Both the position numbers and the translations under genes were made by a program. Positions 1 to 5,753 of a DNA stretch of 13,964 nt are shown here, piece after piece. The notes under the pieces are model-generated. The model did not search any database and had not been told where the DNA came from. It was given only the letters and a program-made list of their open reading frames with translations. The stretch comes from UBA1447 sp964568955 (GTDB lineage: Bacteria; Bacillota; Clostridia; Oscillospirales; Acutalibacteraceae): the NCBI GenBank assembly GCA_964568955.1, contig CAZMSM010000053.1, positions 1 through 13,964 of the forward strand, in the 5' to 3' direction. The first letter of the stretch is position 1. Every line of letters starts with the position of its first letter.

Positions 1-35
1 TTCAATTTTACTTGTGATGGGCTTAGAAAGGTGGC

Positions 36-66
36 AAAAAAACCGCAAGCAAATGACTGCTTGCGG
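36..66 (-). terminator. Rho-independent terminator of phosphoesterase gene
   Basis: A perfect 9-bp stem (CCGCAAGCA 43-51 with TGCTTGCGG 58-66) closes a 6-nt loop. Read on the minus strand it is followed at once by seven T (36-42). It lies 15 bases past the stop codon of the phosphoesterase gene. This is a textbook intrinsic terminator. Confidence 0.92.
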
Positions 67-81
67 CAAAAATTTAGAGCC

Positions 82-774
82 TTACTTCAATTGTTCCCCG
101 GTTGCCGCGTTAAAGAAATTCTGAAAAACGGCGATATGGGAGCTTGAAATATGCTTGTCTATATGCATCGAGCCGAAAAACCAGCGTTTGAATTCGCAGG
201 AGTTGCTCAGTTCTTGAAAATAAGTGTTGAGGCCGGTTACTCGCACGGCATTTTTTTCTTTGAGCTTCAAAAAGCCTTTGATTTTTAATGGCGGCTCATG
301 GGTGACCACAACATCCACACAGCACTCGGCGTCCTCAAGGTTTTTGGCGCCTTCGAGCAGTTCTTCCCTATTGGGGATTTCACAACGGGACCAGCGGTCG
401 TTGTCAAAACGCAGGTCAATATCCGGGCTTTCGCCGCCGCCCATGGTGAATATTTTTAAATCTTCAATCGTAAAGATTTGCCCGCGCATTAAATGGAACA
501 GATTACCGCTGATGCAGTGTACTTTGCCGCCCTTCCATTCGCTGATTTTATAGTTGTTCAGCAGTTCAAAGTTTTCGTGCGTGCCGTCAATAAAGCAAAC
601 ATTATATTTCTTTTTGCCGAGTTTTTTGATGAGCCGCTGTTCCTCTTTGTTGTTTTCCCATATAAAACCAAAGTCACCGCATATAATCAGCGTGTCGCCT
701 TTTTTTAGTTTTTTTATAATAGGGCTTTTAAAGCGGCTGTAATCACCATGTGTGTCGCCGGTAATGCAAACCAT
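82..774 (-). CDS. Calcineurin-like metallophosphoesterase
   Basis: A 230-residue cytoplasmic protein of the calcineurin-like phosphoesterase superfamily, which hydrolyses phosphomono- or diesters at a two-metal centre. Metal-site motifs appear in order: GDTHGD (D7, H9), GDFGF (D34), GTHEN (H66, N68), THEPP (H159) and GSMHID (H204). Two differ from the usual forms: GNHE is GTHEN and GHxH is GSMH, a pattern I associate with a subgroup of small clostridial and phage-like phosphoesterases. The reading frame is open 25 codons further upstream. I place the start at 774 because GGGAG lies 8 nt before this ATG and the protein then begins directly with the first beta strand and GDTHG motif. No signal peptide or membrane segment is visible. 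It is divergent from the carboxypeptidase gene and followed by its own terminator, so probably monocistronic. The substrate cannot be told from sequence. Confidence 0.88.
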   Translation of the reverse strand: MVCITGDTHGDYSRFKSPIIKKLKKGDTLIICGDFGFIWENNKEEQRLIKKLGKKKYNVCFIDGTHENFELLNNYKISEWKGGKVHCISGNLFHLMRGQIFTIEDLKIFTMGGGESPDIDLRFDNDRWSRCEIPNREELLEGAKNLEDAECCVDVVVTHEPPLKIKGFLKLKEKNAVRVTGLNTYFQELSNSCEFKRWFFGSMHIDKHISSSHIAVFQNFFNAATGEQLK

Positions 775-817
775 ATTTTTTACTCCCGCCTGTTCTTGTT
801 TTATTTCTTCCGGTAGT

Positions 818-845
818 TTGTTTTTTATCGGATAACTGGTATAAT
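818..845 (+). promoter_or_regulatory. Extended -10 sigmaA promoter of carboxypeptidase gene
   Basis: TATAAT at 840-845 is preceded by TG one base upstream (837-838), giving an extended -10 element. A weak -35 (TTGTTT, 818-823) lies 16 bp upstream. Predicted transcription start is near 852, about 30 nt before the chosen ATG. The element overlaps the out-of-frame upstream extension of the divergent phosphoesterase reading frame, which supports the shorter start of that gene. Confidence 0.7.
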
Positions 846-882
846 ACACTCTAATAATACATCATTTGGTGGTATGTTGTCT

Positions 883-2253
883 ATGAGAAAAATATTAATA
901 TTTTTATCTTGCTTTTGTTGCCTTGTTTTGGCCCTTGCTGTTTTGCCACCCATTGGGGTACAAGCGGCGTTTAATCAAGTGCTTGAAACGGAAGAGTTTC
1001 ATTCGGAAGTCATTTTGCTCGTTAGTTTGGATAACGGCACGGTGCTTTTCAATAAAAATGCCGATTTAAAAACACCGCCTGCGTCGCTTGTGAAAATTGT
1101 GGTCGCATCGCTGGTGTTGGAACATTGCACGGACCTTGAGGCCATTGTAACCGTGCCGGAATACACCATTCGTATGTTGGACAGGACAGGCAGCTCCAAC
1201 GTGGGGCTTAAACCGGGAGAGGAAATGTCCGTGCTCAACCTGCTCTATTGCCTGCTTGTTCCGAGTGCCAACGATGCCGCGACGGTTCTGGCGGATTATG
1301 TCGCAGGCAGTGTTGATGTTTTTGTTGATATGATGAATGCCTATGTCAAAAACTTGGGCTGTGAAGATACCCATTTTCTCAACCCTCATGGGTTGGATGC
1401 CGATGGGCAGCATACAACGGCAAACGACATGTACAAAATCGCCATGAAGGCAATGACCGTCCCTTTGTTTGAACAGATAACCGCAACCCAAAAATATACC
1501 GTGCCGGCAACCAACATGCGCGCCCAGCGCAACCTAATCAGCACGGTGTTTTTGATGAACAAGGGGATTAAGGACTATTACTATCAATACGCCACGGGGA
1601 TAAAAACGGGTTCAACAACCGGAGCGGGGCGCTGTGTTATCTCTAAAGCAAGCAAAGACGGTTACTCTTATATGGCGGTTATCATGCGCTCACCTTTTAA
1701 AAACATTGATTCGGACAGCGCCTTGGAAAACTGTGCTTTTATTGATTGCAAGGCGTTGTTCACGTGGACTTTTAAACACATTCGCTTGAGAACGGTAGCG
1801 GAGGTTAACCGGATCGTATCCGAAGTGCCCGTTCATCTTTCATGGAAGACCGATTATGTTCAGCTTGTGCCGCAACAGGAATACACGGCCCTGATGCCGA
1901 CCGGTTCCGGAGTAGGTAGCGTGCTGATTGAAACAGTGCCCGAAAGTATGCCGGAAAGCATCAATGCTCCGGTGAAAAAGGGGCAGGTAATAGGGGAGGC
2001 GAGGGTGCTTTACGCGGGGGAGGAAATCGCTCGTATCAAGCTAACCGCCAACCAAGATATTTCCAGGAGTTTGCTGCTGTATGCCGGTTCACTGATAAAG
2101 GCGGCACTATCGACGACCGCCGCCAAAATCATCATCGGTGTCATTGTCCTTTTAATATTGGCTTACGCCGCTTTGACAGTGGTAGTCAATGTGCGCAAGA
2201 AAAAACGCAGGAAACTCAGGGTGGTGCGTGGTAGGGACTTTCGATTGAAGTAA
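883..2253 (+). CDS. D-alanyl-D-alanine carboxypeptidase (DacF-type PBP)
   Basis: A low-molecular-weight penicillin-binding protein of peptidase family S11, which removes the terminal D-Ala from peptidoglycan pentapeptides outside the membrane. From the ATG at 883 it has 456 residues. Residues 1-28 form a signal peptide (MRKI, hydrophobic core, cleavage near GVQA-AF). The three active-site motifs are intact: S68-L-V-K71 with nucleophile S68, S128-A-N130, and K241-T-G243. A beta-rich PBP5-type C-terminal domain (about 300-395) follows, then a hydrophobic segment (about 415-436) and a basic tail (KKKRRK), so the protein is anchored at its C terminus. Family length is usually 380-460. Two ATGs are in frame, at 874 and 883. 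GGTGG (868-872) touches the first and is 10 nt from the second, so 883 is preferred. It is the only plus-strand gene here, with its own promoter and terminator. Confidence 0.93.
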   Translation: MRKILIFLSCFCCLVLALAVLPPIGVQAAFNQVLETEEFHSEVILLVSLDNGTVLFNKNADLKTPPASLVKIVVASLVLEHCTDLEAIVTVPEYTIRMLDRTGSSNVGLKPGEEMSVLNLLYCLLVPSANDAATVLADYVAGSVDVFVDMMNAYVKNLGCEDTHFLNPHGLDADGQHTTANDMYKIAMKAMTVPLFEQITATQKYTVPATNMRAQRNLISTVFLMNKGIKDYYYQYATGIKTGSTTGAGRCVISKASKDGYSYMAVIMRSPFKNIDSDSALENCAFIDCKALFTWTFKHIRLRTVAEVNRIVSEVPVHLSWKTDYVQLVPQQEYTALMPTGSGVGSVLIETVPESMPESINAPVKKGQVIGEARVLYAGEEIARIKLTANQDISRSLLLYAGSLIKAALSTTAAKIIIGVIVLLILAYAALTVVVNVRKKKRRKLRVVRGRDFRLK

Positions 2254-2258
2254 AGCTA

Positions 2259-2319
2259 AAAAATAAAAAAAGAGACCGGTTCCATACAAGTGCAATTGTT
2301 TGGCGTGGACGGTCTCTTT
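2259..2319. terminator. Bidirectional terminator between convergent genes
   Basis: AAAGAGACCG (2269-2278) pairs perfectly with CGGTCTCTTT (2310-2319). After a 2-nt bulge the helix continues with TCCA (2281-2284) and TGGA (2306-2309). It sits between the convergent stops at 2253 and 2332. On the minus strand a long T-rich tract (2259-2270) follows, making it a strong terminator for the toxin-antitoxin operon. On the plus strand the following CTTTCTTATTTC is a weaker U-tract for the carboxypeptidase gene. Confidence 0.85.
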
Positions 2320-2331
2320 CTTATTTCAAGT

Positions 2332-3405
2332 TTATAAAATATATTTCTGCTTTAACATATTCAAATGAGTATAGGGGAGAAGTTCTTCTTTTTGCAACCT
2401 TCCCACAACAATCCCGGGATGAATCTTTATCGAACTTGCGAAATCTCGAATCTTTTGCTCGCTAAAGAAGGATTCTGCAACAAATGACGCATAATCTTTT
2501 TGCGGTATTAATAAATCTTTTGCAAATTGATCTGCTTCCTTTTCATCATCTTCAACAAAGCCATTGGCTTCAAAGTTGACCAGCGTCTTCGTTATTTTCT
2601 TCTGAAAAACGTGTCCCAACTCATGTAATAATGAAAACCAAAAAATGTCAGCCTTTTTCCCTCTGTCAGTAATACCAAGAATAACTTTATCTTTGTTAAT
2701 CCATTTAGTTGCCCCATATACACCGGAATTTTTCAAGCTGGGAATTAGCACAAACGCGACCCCACACTCAGCTAAAATTTGAGATAATTGCGGTAGAAAC
2801 GCTGATGGGGCTTGCAGGGTCATTTCTCTAATTTTGGGCAAATATTCTTTAAGCCTTTTTTCCGAATAAGGCTGCGTTTCTATTTGCTTGCCAAGATTAA
2901 TTACTGTTTGAACCCATGCATTAGAATTTAGAATAACCTTATCATCAATACAATGTGTTTGACGAAATTGAACAAGGAAATCCGGCTTTTTGAATACACT
3001 AAAAGATGAAATGGCGAAATACTTGAACAAGGCAGAAATCTGCTCTGCCTTATTTTTCAAAGCATCAACCACACCAAGCCTTACAAAATATGAATAATCG
3101 ATTAGCGCCAAATCAACTTCTTCATCTCTTTGCGCTTGCAATTTTTTTATCTCTATTACTTTTTGGTCATATTTTTTTTGTAAATCAAGCCATACGGCTA
3201 CGCTTGTGCCAAGCATTAAAGATAAATTCTTTGCAATACTTTCGGAAATAGATGCTTTTCCATTAATTAAATCGCTTAAGTTCTTTGGCGTAATGTTTAA
3301 ACGTTTAGCGAATTCCTCTTGAGTCATTTCTAAATCGTGTATTAAATCACTAATATAATACCCGGGGTGAAATGCAGAGATTTTCTCAAACTCTATTTTA
3401 TTCAT
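2332..3405 (-). CDS. HigA-type antitoxin fused to ImmA/IrrE-like peptidase
   Basis: A 357-residue two-domain protein. Residues about 12-80 are an XRE-type helix-turn-helix in the HigA antidote style (FHPGYYISDLIHDLEMTQ, then NITPKNLSDLING and a VAVWLDLQKKYD end). Residues about 195-310 carry an ImmA/IrrE (DUF955) zinc peptidase signature: H261-E262-L-G-H265 with a third ligand, probably E290, in KEADQFA. The middle region (95-190) is not recognised. It starts inside the toxin gene (ATG at 3405, 8-nt overlap), with GGAGG T at 3417-3422 11 nt upstream, so the two are translationally coupled. By family, the N-terminal part should bind operator DNA and neutralise the toxin. Peptidases of the C-terminal type cleave XRE repressors in mobile elements and in the radiation response of Deinococcus. 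Whether it cuts itself, a partner or the toxin is unknown. The gene looks more AT-rich than its neighbours, fitting acquisition by transfer. Confidence 0.85.
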   Translation of the reverse strand: MNKIEFEKISAFHPGYYISDLIHDLEMTQEEFAKRLNITPKNLSDLINGKASISESIAKNLSLMLGTSVAVWLDLQKKYDQKVIEIKKLQAQRDEEVDLALIDYSYFVRLGVVDALKNKAEQISALFKYFAISSFSVFKKPDFLVQFRQTHCIDDKVILNSNAWVQTVINLGKQIETQPYSEKRLKEYLPKIREMTLQAPSAFLPQLSQILAECGVAFVLIPSLKNSGVYGATKWINKDKVILGITDRGKKADIFWFSLLHELGHVFQKKITKTLVNFEANGFVEDDEKEADQFAKDLLIPQKDYASFVAESFFSEQKIRDFASSIKIHPGIVVGRLQKEELLPYTHLNMLKQKYIL

Positions 3406-3751
3406 AATGATTTGACACCTCCAACACTATAATACACTTTACGACATTGCACTTCGAATTGAAGTCCAATTTATTGTCTTCATTGCTCAAAGGCGGCTCC
3501 GGCTTAATAATCAAACGGTATCCCAACTTTCGGCCAAGGTCTATGGCGAACAGGTCTTTTTTATTTCCCGAAAGTTGATGCAAATGATAGGTAGGCATGC
3601 AAGCAATATCATTCAACGTTGACGCGCTTTCAATAAAATTTAAAGCAGCAAATAACTTTTCCGCAACAATTTCTCCCAAAGCTTTCTTTGCTTGCTTATT
3701 GTCACTACATAGTTTTTTTGTTTTGTTATCTCCGTACCCTGCAATATCCAT
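3398..3751 (-). CDS. HigB/RelE-like toxin of type II module
   Basis: A 117-residue protein resembling the RelE/ParE superfamily in its HigB (killer protein) branch, predicted to cleave mRNA on the ribosome. Seen in the sequence: a basic N-terminal helix region (KTKKLCSDNKQAKKALG), helices to about residue 47, then the typical core LNDI..MPTYHLHQL-SGNKKDLFAIDLG-RKLGYRLIIKP. Candidate catalytic or RNA-contacting residues are H56, H58, K64, K65, R74 and R79. The C terminus KCIIVLEVSNHYE resembles the closing strand of this family. The frame is open upstream to a TTG at 3778 and an ATG at 3763, but only the ATG at 3751 has a good ribosome site (GGAG at 3758-3761, spacing 6), and homologous toxins begin this close to the first strand. 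It ends 8 nt inside the antitoxin gene. Toxin-first order matches higBA. Function is inferred from sequence pattern and partner. Confidence 0.78.
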   Translation of the reverse strand: MDIAGYGDNKTKKLCSDNKQAKKALGEIVAEKLFAALNFIESASTLNDIACMPTYHLHQLSGNKKDLFAIDLGRKLGYRLIIKPEPPLSNEDNKLDFNSKCNVVKCIIVLEVSNHYE

Positions 3752-3778
3752 TATACGCTCCATCTTCGAATTAGTCAA
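3750..3778 (-). promoter_or_regulatory. Near-consensus promoter overlapping toxin start
   Basis: On the minus strand TTGACT (3773-3778), exactly 17 bp, then TATAAT (3750-3755): the best sigmaA match in the window. Its start point would be near 3743, inside codon 3 of the toxin if the toxin begins at 3751. It would thus make an mRNA lacking the toxin start, with no other in-frame start until residue 52, and could express the antitoxin alone. Chance occurrence in AT-rich DNA cannot be excluded. Confidence 0.55.
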
Positions 3779-3786
3779 TAGAATAG

Positions 3787-3803
3787 ATTACCGTTTTGGT
3801 AAT
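3787..3803. promoter_or_regulatory. Candidate antitoxin operator palindrome
   Basis: A perfect inverted repeat, ATTACC (3787-3792), five bases (GTTTT), GGTAAT (3798-3803). It lies 8 bp upstream of the -35 hexamer of the promoter across the toxin start, and between the distal promoter and the toxin gene. Size and position fit a dimeric HigA-type operator. Only one copy is seen, so this is inference. Confidence 0.5.
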
Positions 3804-3825
3804 TTATTTGAAGTGAGTACCGATG

Positions 3826-3855
3826 TTATTTGAAACTTGATTCGAGTTTTGCCAT
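3826..3855 (-). CDS. Nine-residue leader ORF or gene remnant
   Basis: ATG at 3855 opens a short frame encoding MAKLESSFK and stops at TAA. It is preceded by a strong ribosome site, GAGGTG (3862-3867), with ideal 6-nt spacing, and by a candidate promoter 27 nt before the ATG. The signals are better than those of the toxin gene 75 nt downstream. It may be a leader peptide whose translation affects toxin expression. It may instead be the start of a gene whose body was lost when the module arrived; from memory the peptide resembles the N terminus of some RnfG-type redox subunits, but nine residues cannot prove this. It could also be chance. Confidence 0.35.
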   Translation of the reverse strand: MAKLESSFK

Positions 3856-3881
3856 ATTTTGCACCTCAAAAAATTTTCCTT

Positions 3882-3910
3882 ACTATATCCCAAAATGAAT
3901 ATAATAACAA
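3882..3910 (-). promoter_or_regulatory. Distal promoter of toxin-antitoxin operon
   Basis: On the minus strand TTGTTA (3905-3910), a 17-bp spacer, then TATAGT (3882-3887). Predicted start near 3875, giving an mRNA that begins about 20 nt before the nine-codon leader frame and continues through toxin and antitoxin. Two mismatches in the -35 and one in the -10 make it moderately strong. Confidence 0.5.
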
Positions 3911-3965
3911 TAAAATTTAATAACGCATCATTTTCAATGCCTTTCTATGGTTGCAACCGGAATAG

Positions 3966-4005
3966 GCAAAGGAAACGGCATAGTCGTAATGAAACGACTA
4001 TGCCG
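3966..4005 (-). terminator. Terminator hairpin of htrA
   Basis: A perfect 12-bp stem, CGGCATAGTCGT (3976-3987) with ACGACTATGCCG (3994-4005), and a 6-nt loop. It lies 23 nt past the htrA stop. The minus-strand tail is TTTCCTTTGCC, an imperfect U-tract, so termination may be partial. The hairpin separates htrA from the toxin-antitoxin promoter region. Confidence 0.7.
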
Positions 4006-4028
4006 ATATTTAAAAGGTTTTTAAACGA

Positions 4029-5651
4029 TTAATTGAATGGGTTAAAGAAATACTCAAACGGGTCGGTTGTTGTTTCGTCTTGCGTTTCGTTGGACGGTGG
4101 CGTAATGCCCTTATCCTCAACGAGTTTAACCTTGACGGTGAACTCCTGTGTTTGGTAATCCTTATCCACCCTGCATAGTTTGAGTGTCAATGTGTCGCCC
4201 ACTTTGCCTTTGTCAATCACTTCCAGCAGTACGCTTGCCGTGTCCAAATTTTTGCCGTTGACCGCAATGATAAGGTCGCCCTTCCTGGCCTCGGTCTTTG
4301 CAAGTTCACTGTCGGGACTGATGCCGTTGATATAAAGCGAGCCGGAGGGCAAGCCTTTGATTTGCACAAGCATGCTGTATGTCTGGTTTGAACTTGCCGC
4401 ATAGTAAGTGATGCCGAGTTTTGGCCTGTTTGGCACATAGCCATATTTAACAATACTGTCAACAATGACTTTGGCGGAGGTAATAGGAATGGCGAAACCC
4501 ATGCCCTCATAGTTTGTATCAATAATTTTTAGTGAATTGATGCCGACGACTTGACCATTGGCGTTTACCAAGGCACCGCCTGAGTTGCCGGGGTTGATAG
4601 CTGCGTCGTGCTGTATTAATTCCATTGTGTAGCCGATTTCGCTGTTTACCGGGCGGTCAATGGCGGACACAATACCACGTGTGACGGAACCGTAAAACTC
4701 TGCGCCGCCGGGGTTGCCCACGGCGAACACTTGCTCGCCTACCTTAAGTGCTTGCGAGTCGCCAAACTCAGCCGCTTTCAAGGTCTTTATTTTTACTTTA
4801 ATAACACCTACATCGGTGCGCAGGTCGAAACCGACCAGTTCTGCCTTGTGTTGCGTTCCGTCCTCAAGCTGGATGGAGATATTGACGCCTTTATCGCTGA
4901 TGACGTGTGCGCAGGTGATAATATATGTATACTCGCCGCTTTCGTCCAAGCCCATAACAATGCCGGTACCTTCACCCACGACACTCTTGTTTTTGTTGCC
5001 CAAGTTGCCGTTTTCCGTATAAACAAGGATAGCCAGTACGGAGGGTTTGACTTTTTCCGCAACCAGCACACCGTCAAGTGCACCTTGTGCGGCGGAGCCG
5101 CCGGATACGGCAGGGGAATCCTGAATTTGTAACGACGGCCCGTTGGCGGTCGTTTGGCTTGTATCGTCTTTGATCGTCGGTGCTAAATTTTTGCCGATAG
5201 CAACGCCCGAAACAACAAGAGAAAAAACCAAAAGAGCCGCAAGAATAGAGAAGAAAACCTTTAAGCCTGTCTTTTTGCCTTTTGTCTGTGGGATGGGTTG
5301 CCCGTACTGTGCAGGCTGCCCGTATTGCACAGGCTGTTGCCCGTAAGTGAAGGGTGCGTTTGGCGCCTGTTGGGCGGGTTTACCATAATAAAAAGGCGGT
5401 GGCGTCCCTTGCTGTGGGTAGCGGTAGTCCTTATAGGACGGTGGGTACGGTTGACCGTAGTACTGTTGCCGGGGTTCGCTGTGTTCCGGCGGGGCTTCGT
5501 CGCTCACGGGTTCATGGGTATTTTCGCCGTGCGGCGCATCAACGGTGTTGTCCACAGGTTGCCCTTGCGCATCAAAAACACTGTCAGCATCGACGGGTTT
5601 GCCGGTATCGGGTGTGCCCTCGGTGGTGTAGTTATCATCTTTTTCGCTCAT
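4029..5651 (-). CDS. htrA: Membrane-anchored HtrA/DegP-type serine protease
   Basis: A 540-residue trypsin-like protease of family S1C that degrades or refolds damaged proteins at the outer face of the membrane. Domain order: an acidic then Pro/Gln/Tyr/Gly-rich cytoplasmic leader (1-125) with YGQP-type repeats near 103-121, one membrane segment (about 129-151), a linker, the protease domain with triad H249 (CAHV), D280 (RTDVG) and S357 (GNSGG), and a C-terminal PDZ domain (about 410-515) with an acidic tail. The triad looks intact. The frame is open to 5717, but GGAGG with 8-nt spacing fixes the ATG at 5651. It follows the two-component genes by about 100 nt on the same strand, and a possible own -10 (TATACT, 5684-5689) lacks a good -35, consistent with an activated promoter. 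Context suggests control by the adjacent kinase and regulator, as CssRS controls htrA in Bacillus subtilis. Confidence 0.94.
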   Translation of the reverse strand: MSEKDDNYTTEGTPDTGKPVDADSVFDAQGQPVDNTVDAPHGENTHEPVSDEAPPEHSEPRQQYYGQPYPPSYKDYRYPQQGTPPPFYYGKPAQQAPNAPFTYGQQPVQYGQPAQYGQPIPQTKGKKTGLKVFFSILAALLVFSLVVSGVAIGKNLAPTIKDDTSQTTANGPSLQIQDSPAVSGGSAAQGALDGVLVAEKVKPSVLAILVYTENGNLGNKNKSVVGEGTGIVMGLDESGEYTYIITCAHVISDKGVNISIQLEDGTQHKAELVGFDLRTDVGVIKVKIKTLKAAEFGDSQALKVGEQVFAVGNPGGAEFYGSVTRGIVSAIDRPVNSEIGYTMELIQHDAAINPGNSGGALVNANGQVVGINSLKIIDTNYEGMGFAIPITSAKVIVDSIVKYGYVPNRPKLGITYYAASSNQTYSMLVQIKGLPSGSLYINGISPDSELAKTEARKGDLIIAVNGKNLDTASVLLEVIDKGKVGDTLTLKLCRVDKDYQTQEFTVKVKLVEDKGITPPSNETQDETTTDPFEYFFNPFN

Positions 5652-5683
5652 AAAAAATACCTCCATGTAATCAATATAGCTAC

Positions 5684-5689
5684 AGTATA
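5684..5689 (-). promoter_or_regulatory. Possible -10 element of htrA
   Basis: TATACT on the minus strand, 33 bases before the htrA ATG. No hexamer near TTGACA lies 16-18 bp upstream (the region reads ACACAATGA). This would fit an activator-dependent promoter, but htrA may also be read through from the kinase gene, since no terminator is visible in the 102-bp gap. Confidence 0.35.
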
Positions 5690-5753
5690 ACGCCTGCATG
5701 TGTTCATTGTGTAGCAACTGTATTAAATAAATTTGAACATTCGGTAAACTGCG

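Noticed and set aside
1066..1491. Minus-strand frame of 141 codons within the carboxypeptidase gene
   Set aside because: The plus-strand frame has all three PBP motifs; the antisense frame has no recognisable domain and a His/Cys/Arg-rich shadow composition.
3752..3778. Upstream TTG (3778) or ATG (3763) start for the toxin
   Set aside because: Neither has a ribosome site at proper distance; GGAG with 6-nt spacing favours 3751, and the extra residues overlap the -35 hexamer of a likely promoter.
5298..5690. Plus-strand open frames opposite the htrA leader
   Set aside because: They are antisense shadows of the repeat-rich leader; composition is odd and there are no ribosome sites.
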